Assembly (NCBI GenBank): GCA_964645005.1
Contig: CAZXYS010000012.1
Coordinates: 1-64,000, forward strand
DNA: 64,000 nucleotides
Direction: 5' to 3'
Source of the DNA: CAZXYS01 sp964645005
GTDB lineage: Bacteria > Bacteroidota > Ignavibacteria > Kapaibacteriales > UBA2268
Shown here: positions 16,829 through 25,149 of the stretch, in pieces
Layout: every line of letters starts with the position of its first letter
Position numbering within the stretch: position 1 is the first letter of the stretch
The notes under the pieces: generated by a model
Database searches by the model: none
What the model was told of the DNA's origin: nothing
What the model saw: the letters and a program-made list of their open reading frames with translations, nothing else
Position numbers and translations under genes: made by a program

Positions 16829-18958
16829 ATGGAAAAAAGTTATAAAGATCCTGAAATTCAAAGAAATCTGGATTTTTTCAGAAACAGAGCTTCGGAACTA
16901 AAGAATGGAACCGGCTCTATCATTTGCGTGAAAGGCGAGATCGGCTTCGGCAAAACACACCTGCTGAATTTATTCATGATAGAATGTTCCAAAAACCCCG
17001 ATATTGTTGAAGTTTTTGCTGATACGCAGGCGCCGATCGGCAATTTCAATGTAGGGAATATCCGTCCTTTGCAGCCGTTTACGCAGGCTATGGAAAAAAT
17101 AATGAATTATAAAGGCAGCACAGCTTCCGGGAAATTCGCCAAGAATATGCTGCTTACGGGACTATCACTTGTGCCGATTGCAGGCGATGTTTTCTGGGCT
17201 ATTAAAGAAGCGGGAAAGGACTGGCGCGAATATAAGAAGGATCAATCATCTCAGGGATTCAAAAAAGTAAGCACGGCAACTGCTGACTATTTCGATTCAA
17301 TAAACAATTTCGCTGATAAGAATCCGATTGTTATCTTGATGGATGATATGCACTGGGCGGACGCTCAGTCTGTGGAACTGCTCAATATGCTGGCTGATAA
17401 GATAGAAGAAATCCGGCTGATCATAGTGCTGGCTTGCAGGATGGATGCTATGCGTTCTCAGGTATCACCTATGACGCAATTCATCGAAGATAAAGTCGGC
17501 AAAGCAGGCAGAGTTTACAGCATCGAGCTGAAACCTTTTGATAAATACCAACTTAGAGAGGTCTGCCAGTATATCCTGCCTAATTACCCCGGCAGCAAAC
17601 AGTTTGAAAGCTGGCTTTATGACAATTCCCTTGGTGTGCCGGGTGTTGTGATGGAATATCTCAAGTATTTCAGTGAGAATCCGCCATTCGACGAGGATGG
17701 AAATATCAAAGAAGAAGTGCTGCAAACCGATTTCATCCCCACTTCCGTGCAGTCAACATTCTCACATATTATTAACAAATTGAATTCAGAGGAAAGAAAC
17801 ACACTATCCATCTGCAGCGCCGAAGGAAGAGAATTCACGGCAATGATAGTCTCAGAGCTGCTGAACACCGATGTCCTCACCGCTATCCGAAAACTACGCG
17901 CCCTGCAGGAAAAAACCGGCGTTATCAAAAGCCTCGGCGCCAAACACAAATACGGCGTGAAGACAACGACTTACAGATTCACTCAGGGTTTTTATCATAC
18001 TTTTTTTGAAAAATCCCTTGAATACGAGGAACATTTAGCCTTGCATGGACAGATTGCATCTCTGTTAAAACAAAAATACGAGGAAGCTGAAGACGAGTAC
18101 ATTCGCGAGGAAATAGCGCCATATCTCGCTGCCCATAGTTCCGAATCAGGCGACGAGGAAACTACAAAATCCATGCTGTTGAAATCCGCCGAAGCCGCCA
18201 AGAAGTACGGCAGCGCAGATATAATCAAAGCAGCTTATGATAATTTTGTAAATGTCGGAAATATAGAAGGGATAGATAAAAGCGCCGAAAAATCCGACGA
18301 CGAAAAGATAGACTCAGAATCCATTGCCTTCCGCGAAATGATGCGCGCATTCTCTTCCGAAGAGAAACCGGAGGGCGAAGCCTCTGAAGAAATCGCAGCC
18401 GGTGAAGAAGGCACGATTTCAGATCAGGACACATCTCAAGAAACTCAGGGCGATACAAAAATCGGCGAAACCTCTTTCGCAGAGGTGCGAAAAGCTATAG
18501 TCAAGGAATATCACAGGGATAACTTCCATGGCGCGGCGAGTCTTGCCGTAAATTTTCTGGAAGGCAGACGGGATGATTTCGATCCCGGGCAGCAGGCACA
18601 ACTGCTATCGCTTGCGGCGAAGGCTAATATCGAGCTCGAGCAATTCGAACTCGCCGAAGAACAATGCTCCGATGCCCACACTAAGGCTTCCGGCGATAGT
18701 ATCCCTGAATGCTTTGTATTGAACACCTATGCTCTGCTGCGATTCAGGCAAAAACGGACGAGCGACTCCCTCGCATACCTGCAGGACGCTGCAAGCAAAA
18801 CCATGTCCCTGCCGCAGGAATTGCGCCTGCTTACATTGGCAAACATCGCAAAAGTGATGGAAGAAGTCTTCCCCGAAAACGCAAAGCGCTATTACGACGC
18901 TGCCCTTCATTTGAGCAGAGAACTCAGCTTCGGGGAATTCACAGAGGATATTTATTAG
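16829..18958 (+). CDS. Orphan STAND-type AAA ATPase with TPR-like C-terminus
   Basis: 709 residues. The P-loop GEIGFGKT is at residues 36-43 and the Walker B stretch PIVILMDDMHWAD ends at about 176; the DDxHWAD form is typical of STAND signalling ATPases (MalT/adenylate-cyclase regulator type, AAA_16). A winged-helix/arm region follows at about 300-460, including LEYEEHLALHGQIASLL and IAPYLAAHSSESGD. A Glu-rich linker at about 480-550 leads to TPR-like helices to the end. No signal peptide, helix-turn-helix, cyclase, kinase, nuclease or protease domain is present, so an output partner would have to be separate. It sits alone between the Na+ pump and cysK. Function unknown. Confidence 0.8.
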   Translation: MEKSYKDPEIQRNLDFFRNRASELKNGTGSIICVKGEIGFGKTHLLNLFMIECSKNPDIVEVFADTQAPIGNFNVGNIRPLQPFTQAMEKIMNYKGSTASGKFAKNMLLTGLSLVPIAGDVFWAIKEAGKDWREYKKDQSSQGFKKVSTATADYFDSINNFADKNPIVILMDDMHWADAQSVELLNMLADKIEEIRLIIVLACRMDAMRSQVSPMTQFIEDKVGKAGRVYSIELKPFDKYQLREVCQYILPNYPGSKQFESWLYDNSLGVPGVVMEYLKYFSENPPFDEDGNIKEEVLQTDFIPTSVQSTFSHIINKLNSEERNTLSICSAEGREFTAMIVSELLNTDVLTAIRKLRALQEKTGVIKSLGAKHKYGVKTTTYRFTQGFYHTFFEKSLEYEEHLALHGQIASLLKQKYEEAEDEYIREEIAPYLAAHSSESGDEETTKSMLLKSAEAAKKYGSADIIKAAYDNFVNVGNIEGIDKSAEKSDDEKIDSESIAFREMMRAFSSEEKPEGEASEEIAAGEEGTISDQDTSQETQGDTKIGETSFAEVRKAIVKEYHRDNFHGAASLAVNFLEGRRDDFDPGQQAQLLSLAAKANIELEQFELAEEQCSDAHTKASGDSIPECFVLNTYALLRFRQKRTSDSLAYLQDAASKTMSLPQELRLLTLANIAKVMEEVFPENAKRYYDAALHLSRELSFGEFTEDIY

Positions 18959-18964
18959 CTGTAT

Positions 18965-19876
18965 TTAGAACAAACCATCCACCGACAGGTACCTCTCACC
19001 GGTATCATAGTTAAATGTCAGAATCGACTTACCTTCTTCGATATCCGGCAGAACCTTGGCAACTGCCGCCAGCGCTGCGCCGGTGGATATACCTACGAAC
19101 AAGCCTTCCTCTTTGGCTGCCCTTCGGGCATAGTCGAAAGCATCATCCTTATTTATCTTCAGAATATCATCAATCAGATCAGTCCTCAGAATACTCGGCG
19201 TAAAGCCTGCTCCGAGCCCCTGCAGTACATGCGAACCCGGTTTGCCGCCGCTCAGCACCGGCGAATCCGCCGGCTCGACCGCATACACTTTCATCTTCGG
19301 GAATATCGGCTTGAACACCTCCGCACAGCCAGTAATATGCCCGCCGGTCCCGACTCCTGTGATCAGGTAATCCAGTCCTTCAGGAAAGTCTTTTAATATC
19401 TCTTTAGCCGTAGTCTCGCGGTGAATGCGGGTATTCGCCGCATTATCGAATTGCTGCGGCATCCAGGCATTATTATTCTTCGCCACAATTTCCTCAGCTT
19501 TCCGGATTGCGCCTTTCATGCCATCCTCTTTCGGTGTCAGTTCTAATTCAGCACCAAAAGCAGCCATGATCTTCCTTCTCTCCGGAGACATCGACTCCGG
19601 CATAACCAGAATTAATCGCAGCCCTTTAGCAGCCGCAGCCATCGCTAAGCCAATCCCAGTATTCCCGGAAGTCGGCTCCACGATCATAGTACCTTCCTTG
19701 ATAATATTCTTCCTTTCGGCATCCTCGATCATCGACAGGGCTATCCTGTCCTTAATGCTGCCAACGGGATTATCCTTCTCCATTTTCATCCAGACATCAT
19801 GCTTGTCGCCGAACAATCTGTTAATCTTCACATGCGGCGTATTTCCAATAGTCTCTAAGATAGAATTTGCCTTCAT
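18965..19876 (-). CDS. cysK: Cysteine synthase A (O-acetylserine sulfhydrylase)
   Basis: 303 residues. A PLP enzyme that makes cysteine from O-acetylserine and sulfide. Lys42 in NPVGSIKDR forms the Schiff base, PTSGNTG at about 68-74 binds the substrate carboxylate, and GVGTGGHITG binds the PLP phosphate. The gene starts 53 nt after cysE, and the two are evidently one operon. Its stop lies 6 nt from the stop of the convergent ATPase gene, with no obvious terminator between. Confidence 0.96.
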   Translation of the reverse strand: MKANSILETIGNTPHVKINRLFGDKHDVWMKMEKDNPVGSIKDRIALSMIEDAERKNIIKEGTMIVEPTSGNTGIGLAMAAAAKGLRLILVMPESMSPERRKIMAAFGAELELTPKEDGMKGAIRKAEEIVAKNNNAWMPQQFDNAANTRIHRETTAKEILKDFPEGLDYLITGVGTGGHITGCAEVFKPIFPKMKVYAVEPADSPVLSGGKPGSHVLQGLGAGFTPSILRTDLIDDILKINKDDAFDYARRAAKEEGLFVGISTGAALAAVAKVLPDIEEGKSILTFNYDTGERYLSVDGLF

Positions 19877-19929
19877 ATTTTCCCTGTCGAATTTATTCTA
19901 CATTCTAATTATCAAATTTTTCCCGGGCA

Positions 19930-20796
19930 CTATATAACAAAATCGACGGGGGCTTCCGAATTTTCCTTGTGATTTCTTACACGTACCTCGCTTTTATTAT
20001 ACACAACCGAATTTGGCGGAACGCTTTCAGTGAGCCATGCGTTACCACCGATAACGGAACCCTTGCCGATGACGGTTTTACCGCCGAGAATAGTAGCTCC
20101 GGCATAAATCACGACCTCGTCTTTGATAGTCGGGTGTCTTTTCTGCTTAGCGAGCGATTTCTCCACGCTTAAAGCGCCCAGAGTAACACCCTGATAAAGC
20201 TTTACATTATCTCCTATATGCGTAGTCTCACCGATCACAATACCTGTCCCGTGATCGATACAGAACGAATTGCCAATTTCCGCACCCGGATGTATATCAA
20301 TCCCGGTTAACTGATGCGCATACTCAGTCAGTATCCTCGGAAACAAAGGCACATCCATCTCATAGAACTTATGCGCTATTCTATAGATAGCAATCGCCAG
20401 AAATCCCGGATACGACAATATTACCTCATCAACATTCTCCGCAGCCGGATCCCCTGCATGGATAGCATCCGCATCAAGCAGCAGATTCCGGTGAATCCTC
20501 GGCAACTCATTGATAAAAGTTTCCACATAAGGCTTAGCGCTGCAATCCTGCTCCCTGATACACGGATCCAGTATCCGTTCCAGCTTCACATTTTGCAGAG
20601 TAATTTCAGCTTTAATCTCCTCCGGCGAGTAAAAAGTCTTCTTCGAAAAATGCGGAAACAGGATAGCCAGCATGTCGTTAGCGAAATCATGCACTTCATT
20701 TTTCACAGGCAGCGGGCAATAGGGCATACGCCTATTACGGGAAAGCTTATCTGTAAAGTCCTCCTGCACCGGCAATTTAAGTTTAAATAATTTCAT
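19930..20796 (-). CDS. cysE: Serine O-acetyltransferase
   Basis: 288 residues. It acetylates serine with acetyl-CoA, the first step of cysteine synthesis. An N-terminal helical domain precedes a left-handed hexapeptide-repeat helix that includes IDIHPGAEIG, IDHGTGIVIGET and YQGVTLGAL, with catalytic His and Asp in IDHGTG. The protein ends in ...VDFVI; a C-terminal isoleucine is what inserts into the CysK active site to form the cysteine synthase complex in other bacteria, so complex formation is likely. First gene of cysE-cysK. Confidence 0.95.
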   Translation of the reverse strand: MKLFKLKLPVQEDFTDKLSRNRRMPYCPLPVKNEVHDFANDMLAILFPHFSKKTFYSPEEIKAEITLQNVKLERILDPCIREQDCSAKPYVETFINELPRIHRNLLLDADAIHAGDPAAENVDEVILSYPGFLAIAIYRIAHKFYEMDVPLFPRILTEYAHQLTGIDIHPGAEIGNSFCIDHGTGIVIGETTHIGDNVKLYQGVTLGALSVEKSLAKQKRHPTIKDEVVIYAGATILGGKTVIGKGSVIGGNAWLTESVPPNSVVYNKSEVRVRNHKENSEAPVDFVI

Positions 20797-21198
20797 ATAT
20801 AATAATTTCGCTAACCCAAAAAATTAATGTGTCAATCACAACGACAAGGCATAGATTATATTTTCCCTGTCAAAATGCAGCGCAAAAACATCATATCCCA
20901 CCTTAAAAAAGGGGACAAAGGGGGTTGTATTAAATTCGTAATTCTCTGTTCTTCTTTCGTAAATGATACCGGATAAACCCAATGATTAAGATATAAGAAA
21001 ATCTCCAATCTCCGTACCAATTCCAAATCTGGCGAAATAAAACCACCGTTCCATTATTCACCACCCGCCCATGTCGAAATATAGACAGCGTCAATTTAAC
21101 TTTATGAAATTCAATTTGAAAAAAATTGGCTGATGTTTGGCATTTATTTTGTTGAGAATTTCAGGATGTAATCGGATTTTTAATAAAAGGAGAGTATA
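20797..21198. other. Intergenic region, divergent promoters of cysE and the flagellar cluster
   Basis: A 402-nt gap. The segment near 20900-20930 (CCTTAAAAAAGGGGACAAAGGGGG) resembles a common low-complexity intergenic repeat. Candidate sigma-54-like sequences lie at 21126-21152, and a strong ribosome site AAAGGAGAG lies just before the GTG of flgB. No gene was recognised. Confidence 0.5.
21126..21152 (+). promoter_or_regulatory. Candidate sigma-54-like promoter elements upstream of flgB
   Basis: Two overlapping matches are present. TTGGC at 21126-21130 has GG-N10-GC spacing to 21141. TTGGCAT at 21137-21143 is followed five bases later by TTGT. Both deviate from the TTGGCAC-N5-TTGC consensus at one or two positions. 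The site is about 50 nt before the flgB start. No sigma-54 activator gene is in the window. Confidence 0.25.
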
Positions 21199-21621
21199 GT
21201 GATAGTAAAATCTTACATGTTCAAAGAGAAAGTACCTTTCCTGAATAAAGCGCTGGACGCTTACGCTTTGCGGCAGCGTACTATTTCTAAGAATATCGCC
21301 AATGTCTCTTCTACCGATTACAAACCTCAGAATGTAAAATTCGAGGAATATTTCGATGAGCAAAATACTGAAATAAAAGGAAATACTACAATTTCCGAAC
21401 ATTTCAAACTGGGGGAAGATAAAACTCACGAAGTTAAAGGCAACGCCGAAGAACGCGAACTGCCGCAGGCGGAAGTCTATTTCACCGGCGAAAGCCATGT
21501 GAACATCGACCGCGAAATGGCTGATCTGGCGGAAAACCAGATTCGCTTCCGGTTTGCATCGCGGGCGCTGAAGAAGTACTTTGAAGCTATAAATTCTTCA
21601 ATTACGGGATTTAGCAGGTGA
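21199..21621 (+). CDS. flgB: Flagellar basal-body rod protein FlgB
   Basis: 140 residues. FlgB forms the proximal rod of the flagellar drive shaft. The rod-family motif LRQRTISKNIANVSSTDYKP lies at about 24-43, and the C-terminus (MADLAENQIRFRFASRALKKYFEAI) has the usual heptad pattern. The start is a GTG: the ribosome site AAAGGAGAG is 4 nt upstream of it, which fits better than the ATG six codons later. First gene of the flgB-flgE cluster. Confidence 0.93.
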   Translation: MIVKSYMFKEKVPFLNKALDAYALRQRTISKNIANVSSTDYKPQNVKFEEYFDEQNTEIKGNTTISEHFKLGEDKTHEVKGNAEERELPQAEVYFTGESHVNIDREMADLAENQIRFRFASRALKKYFEAINSSITGFSR

Positions 21622-21686
21622 TAAGTAATTTTTCTTATTGTATGTTTTATTAATAAATTGTAATATTGACAAACTGAATTGGCAAA

Positions 21687-22163
21687 ATGGCAGAAAATCT
21701 TTTTGCAAGCTTCGATATTAGCGGTCAGGGTCTCAGCGTACAAAGGAAAAGGCTGAATGCAATTGCCCGCAACATCGCTAATGCGAACACTACAAGAACA
21801 AGCGACGGGGGACCTTACAAACGAGAAATGGTTGCTATCAGCGAAGTCAAGGATTCACCCTTTTCGCGGGAATTGTCGGATCAGATGAGTCTGTCTTTGA
21901 CGAATAAGTCTCATCTTAGCAATTATGATGAGAAAAGTCAGGACAACACAGTGGTTCGGGCGAATATAGCGCAGGACGGCTCGACCCGCAAAATATACGA
22001 TCCGCAACACCCCGACGCCGACGGCGAGGGCTACGTTGAAATGCCCAATATCAACATTGTCACCGAAATGGTGGAAATGATAAGCGCGCAAAGGTCTTTC
22101 GAAGCGAATACGCAAATAGTCGAAGCTGCCAAAAATATGGCACGGGATTCACTAGAAATATGA
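21687..22163 (+). CDS. flgC: Flagellar basal-body rod protein FlgC
   Basis: 158 residues. A proximal rod subunit exported by the flagellar type III apparatus. ISGQGLSVQRKRLNAIARNI and ANANTTR near the N-terminus match the rod-protein motif. The C-terminal IVTEMVEMISAQRSFEANTQIVEAAK matches the rod/hook C-terminal helix. It lies 65 nt after flgB. Confidence 0.95.
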   Translation: MAENLFASFDISGQGLSVQRKRLNAIARNIANANTTRTSDGGPYKREMVAISEVKDSPFSRELSDQMSLSLTNKSHLSNYDEKSQDNTVVRANIAQDGSTRKIYDPQHPDADGEGYVEMPNINIVTEMVEMISAQRSFEANTQIVEAAKNMARDSLEI

Positions 22164-22196
22164 ACAAATTTTAATTAATAAATTTATAAAATTATC

Positions 22197-22499
22197 ATGA
22201 AAACACCCGGAATTCAGGCATATACTAACAATTATGTGAATAAACCGGACGACCCGGTCGGCAAGCAGCAGGTGAAGATCGATTCCAACAAGGTTGCCGA
22301 CGTACAAAAGGAATTGAATAATAAGAATATAAATTTGAATAATCCCGATAAGATAGTGACTTCAAGCGAGAGGGAATTTTTTATTAAAATGTTCCCGGAA
22401 AATTCGGAACAGCTTGAAAAGCATGAATTGTTCAACCGCAACGGCAAAGTACGGAACAACATTATATCTAAAGGAAGAATAATAGACGGGAAAGTTTAA
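22197..22499 (+). CDS. Uncharacterised 100-residue protein of the flagellar cluster
   Basis: No family recognised. It lies between flgC and fliE with 33-nt and 26-nt gaps, in the same direction, so it is very probably co-expressed with rod genes. It is hydrophilic, has no signal peptide or membrane segment, and has an Asn/Lys-rich disordered first half. The second half (TSSEREFFIKMFPE through LFNRNGKV, about 56-86) looks like a compact amphipathic motif. Position suggests a rod/MS-ring junction factor, an export chaperone or a regulator, but nothing in the sequence decides this. Confidence 0.75.
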   Translation: MKTPGIQAYTNNYVNKPDDPVGKQQVKIDSNKVADVQKELNNKNINLNNPDKIVTSSEREFFIKMFPENSEQLEKHELFNRNGKVRNNIISKGRIIDGKV

Positions 22500-22525
22500 C
22501 TAAAGATTTTTTGAAAGGATTCACA

Positions 22526-22861
22526 ATGGCTGTAAAAGGAATTCCCGAACACCCGGAACGCGAACTGCAAATTACCCCCCAACTAAAACAACCAGGAATC
22601 CCTGAAGAAACGAAGCTGCCCGATCAGCCGCAAGAAGCTGACGGCAGTTTTGCCAACACCGTGAAAGAATTTATCTCAGACGTAAATGACATGCAATGGG
22701 AAGCCAAGGAAAAATCGGAAGCCTTCATCAAAGGCGAGCCGATAGACCTGCACGATGTGATGATCTCATCGGAAAAAGCAGCTTCCAGCTTTAAGCTTCT
22801 TCTCGAATTGCGGAATAAGATGACGGATCTTTACAGAGAGATAAATCGGATACAGGTATAG
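22526..22861 (+). CDS. fliE: Flagellar hook-basal body protein FliE
   Basis: 111 residues. FliE joins the MS ring to the proximal rod and is the first rod substrate exported. The C-terminal half (FANTVKEFISDVNDMQ, then DLHDVMISSEKAASSFKLLL, LRNKMTDLYREINRIQV) is the conserved FliE region. The Pro-rich N-terminus is variable. The ATG at 22526 is preceded by GAAAGGA at 6-8 nt; an in-frame TTG at 22511 overlaps that ribosome site and is unlikely. Confidence 0.93.
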   Translation: MAVKGIPEHPERELQITPQLKQPGIPEETKLPDQPQEADGSFANTVKEFISDVNDMQWEAKEKSEAFIKGEPIDLHDVMISSEKAASSFKLLLELRNKMTDLYREINRIQV

Positions 22862-23005
22862 CTTAATCTTGGTTATTCAATTATGGTTATGAAAGTCATA
22901 TATTATAATTAATCTCTTATGGATAGAGGTTAAAGGTGAACGGTTAAAGGTTAAAGTTAAGATAAAACGAGTCCTATAGGATGTTATATCTGACCTCGCG
23001 AGTCC

Positions 23006-23026
23006 CGGCAGTTGTTACAACTGCCG
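23006..23026. repeat. Perfect 21-nt inverted repeat between fliE and fliF
   Basis: CGGCAGTTGT-T-ACAACTGCCG: two 10-nt arms around one base. There is no T-run after it, so it is not a standard terminator. It is followed 45 nt later by the fliF start. The preceding stretch (22926-22956) has repeated GGTTAAAGG words that recur inverted near 52853-52872. Confidence 0.7.
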
Positions 23027-23070
23027 AAGAAAAAATTGTACAATATTACGGGGAACAAAGGTTTTAGACT

Positions 23071-24843
23071 ATGGCGGATAATGCATTAGCAACACAGATC
23101 AGGAATTTTTTCGGCAGACTAAGCGCTTTCCAGAAGGCGTCAATAGCTGCCGTACTTATTTTGGTAATTGCCGGATTCATATATATCTTCACAACCGCGA
23201 CCCAAAAAGAGATGTCCGTGCTCTACAGCGGTCTCGAACAAAAAGAAGCAAGCACTATCGTCGAGCGCCTGAAGGAAATGAATGTCGATTACAAGCTTCA
23301 GGATGAAGGTACAACTATCCTCGTCGAAAAAGGGAAAATCCACGAGACACGCTTGCAGTTAGCAGGCGAAGGCTTGCCCGAAACGGGAATAGTCGGCTAT
23401 GAGATTTTCGACAGGACCAATCTGGGTATGTCGGAATTCGTGCAGAAGGTGAATTACCGGCGCGCGCTCGAAGGCGAACTTTCCAAAACCATCGGTACGA
23501 TGGAAGAAATTGAAAAAGTCCGCGTGCATATAGTCATTCCCGAGAAAACGCTTTTCGAAAAAGATCAGAAGATGCCGACAGCCTCGGTTATTTTGAATCT
23601 GAAATCAGGCAGAAGCGTCAGCAAGCTGAATATGCAGGGAATTCAGAATCTGGTGGCTAACAGCGTGGAAGGTATGCAGGCGAAGAATGTTTCAGTTGTT
23701 GACCAGCGCGGTAAGCTGCTATCAAAAGTTGATGAGAAGAAGGGCGGCATAGCAGGCATGAGCGCTGACCAGTACGAGCAGAAAAAGCAGCTCGAGATGT
23801 ACCTGAAGGACAAAGCCCAGAGCATGCTTCAAAGCGTACTTGGCGCCGGCAATTCGGAAGTGCGGGTAAGCGCGGAACTTGACTTCAGCCAGAATGAAGA
23901 GACGTCAACATTTTATGATCCCGACAATGTCGTAGAGAGAAGCGTCCAGGAAACAGTCAATGAGAAAATTTCCGTAGATTCACTGACCGATTCTTATGTT
24001 AACATTAACAAGAATGAGACTAAGACAACAAATCCTCGTGTAAATAAAACGACTGACCGCCAAACCAATACCATCATCAATAATGAAGTGTCAAAGAAAG
24101 TGACGCGAATAGTGGGCGACATTGGCGAAATTAAGCGCTTAACAGTCACTGCTATTGTTAACCAAAAATTTGTAGAATATAACGAAAATGGCGAGCCGGT
24201 TTACGATGAGAGGAAGCCCGAAGAGATGGACGATCTCGAGGACGCCATCAAACTCGCCATCGGCTTCGACAACGCTCAGCGGCAGGACGAGATACATGTG
24301 ATGCAGGTGCCGTTCGATACGCAGCTCGTCGAACCGCCCACAGCACTGAAATGGTGGGAAAAGCCTCTTAACCGTAAGCTGATTCTGCTCGGCGTGCTGA
24401 TTCTCATTACCGTGCTTGTTCTTTACCAGATTCTGCGTTCAAGGCAGATCAAAGAGCGCGTGCGGATGGCTCTCTCGCTGCCTAAAGATTCCGAAGCGCC
24501 CGAGCTTGAAGAGAAGGAGGACCTCGAGGATATTGTCCTCGAAGAGGAAGATATGCTTATGCTGCCTTCGGAGATGCCGGAGCAATTGCTGCTCGAAGGC
24601 GAGGAAGAAGCCAAAGCGCTGGAAAGCCAGGGACAGCTTCCGGAAGAGGAAGAAGAGCCCTTCGACAAGACTTCTCTTGCGGATAAAGCGAAGGCGAAGC
24701 TTGAAGAATCGCCTGATCTGACGGAAGAGGCAATGCTCAAGCTCGAAATAAAGAACAAGGTTCAGGACTATGTGGATTCCGATACGACGGATGCAGTGAA
24801 GCTTGTGCGGATGTTCATGTCGCAGGATGTGCTGGGGCAGTAG
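23071..24843 (+). CDS. fliF: Flagellar MS-ring protein FliF
   Basis: 590 residues. It forms the inner-membrane MS ring that carries the switch and houses the export gate. Membrane segments lie at about 22-42 and 432-455, flanking the periplasmic ring-building domains (SGLEQKEASTIVERLKEM and GIVGYEIFDRTNLGMSEF). The cytoplasmic tail of about 130 residues is unusually Glu-rich (many EEEE/EEED runs at about 480-540). It ends in TDAVKLVRMFMSQD, the FliG-binding helix. 209 nt separate it from fliE. Confidence 0.96.
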   Translation: MADNALATQIRNFFGRLSAFQKASIAAVLILVIAGFIYIFTTATQKEMSVLYSGLEQKEASTIVERLKEMNVDYKLQDEGTTILVEKGKIHETRLQLAGEGLPETGIVGYEIFDRTNLGMSEFVQKVNYRRALEGELSKTIGTMEEIEKVRVHIVIPEKTLFEKDQKMPTASVILNLKSGRSVSKLNMQGIQNLVANSVEGMQAKNVSVVDQRGKLLSKVDEKKGGIAGMSADQYEQKKQLEMYLKDKAQSMLQSVLGAGNSEVRVSAELDFSQNEETSTFYDPDNVVERSVQETVNEKISVDSLTDSYVNINKNETKTTNPRVNKTTDRQTNTIINNEVSKKVTRIVGDIGEIKRLTVTAIVNQKFVEYNENGEPVYDERKPEEMDDLEDAIKLAIGFDNAQRQDEIHVMQVPFDTQLVEPPTALKWWEKPLNRKLILLGVLILITVLVLYQILRSRQIKERVRMALSLPKDSEAPELEEKEDLEDIVLEEEDMLMLPSEMPEQLLLEGEEEAKALESQGQLPEEEEEPFDKTSLADKAKAKLEESPDLTEEAMLKLEIKNKVQDYVDSDTTDAVKLVRMFMSQDVLGQ

Positions 24844-25149
24844 AGTTTTAGGAAGATGTGACTGTCTCAAAATCCGGAAAATGTCATTCCTGCGAATGTC
24901 TTCAGATCCTGCTTTAGCAGGGCAGGAATCTAATGAATACCGGATTCCCCGCTAAAGCGGGATTTCGCAAGCTCAACTTCGCTGCGCATAGAATGATGTT
25001 CCAAGTTTTTTTCGTATTTATTCGGCAGTTTCATTAGTCTTCATTGTAAAAATTTGGAAAATTACTACTGAAAAATTATATTAAGATTTATTAATAGTAA
25101 CAATTTACTATCGAATATTAAATAAATGTGAAAAATATCTTACTGAAAA
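24844..25149. other. fliF-fliG intergenic region with REP-like repeats
   Basis: A 306-nt gap inside the flagellar cluster. Positions 24880-25002 hold a GTCATTC...GAATGAT repeat unit, including the hairpin CCTGCTTTAGCAGG (about 24908-24921) and the 70-nt copy annotated separately. The last 140 nt are AT-rich and could hold an internal promoter for fliG. No gene was seen. Confidence 0.6.
24933..25002. repeat. 70-nt dispersed repeat, inverted copy of 182-251
   Basis: Matches the reverse complement of 182-251 with only a few differences over 70 nt. The hairpin CCCGCTAAAGCGGG lies inside it. It is part of a longer palindromic element, 24880-25002, that starts GTCATTCC and ends GAATGATG. Confidence 0.8.

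Noticed and set aside
16604..16861. A minus-strand frame in the AT-rich gap before the ATPase gene
   Set aside because: Phe/Lys/Ile-rich translation expected from AT-rich DNA; it overlaps the real gene start on the other strand.
16829..18958. Anti-phage (Avs-type) STAND defence gene
   Set aside because: It has the ATPase and repeat parts but no nuclease, protease or other effector, is of modest size, and no defence genes are adjacent. Only the general STAND class is supported.
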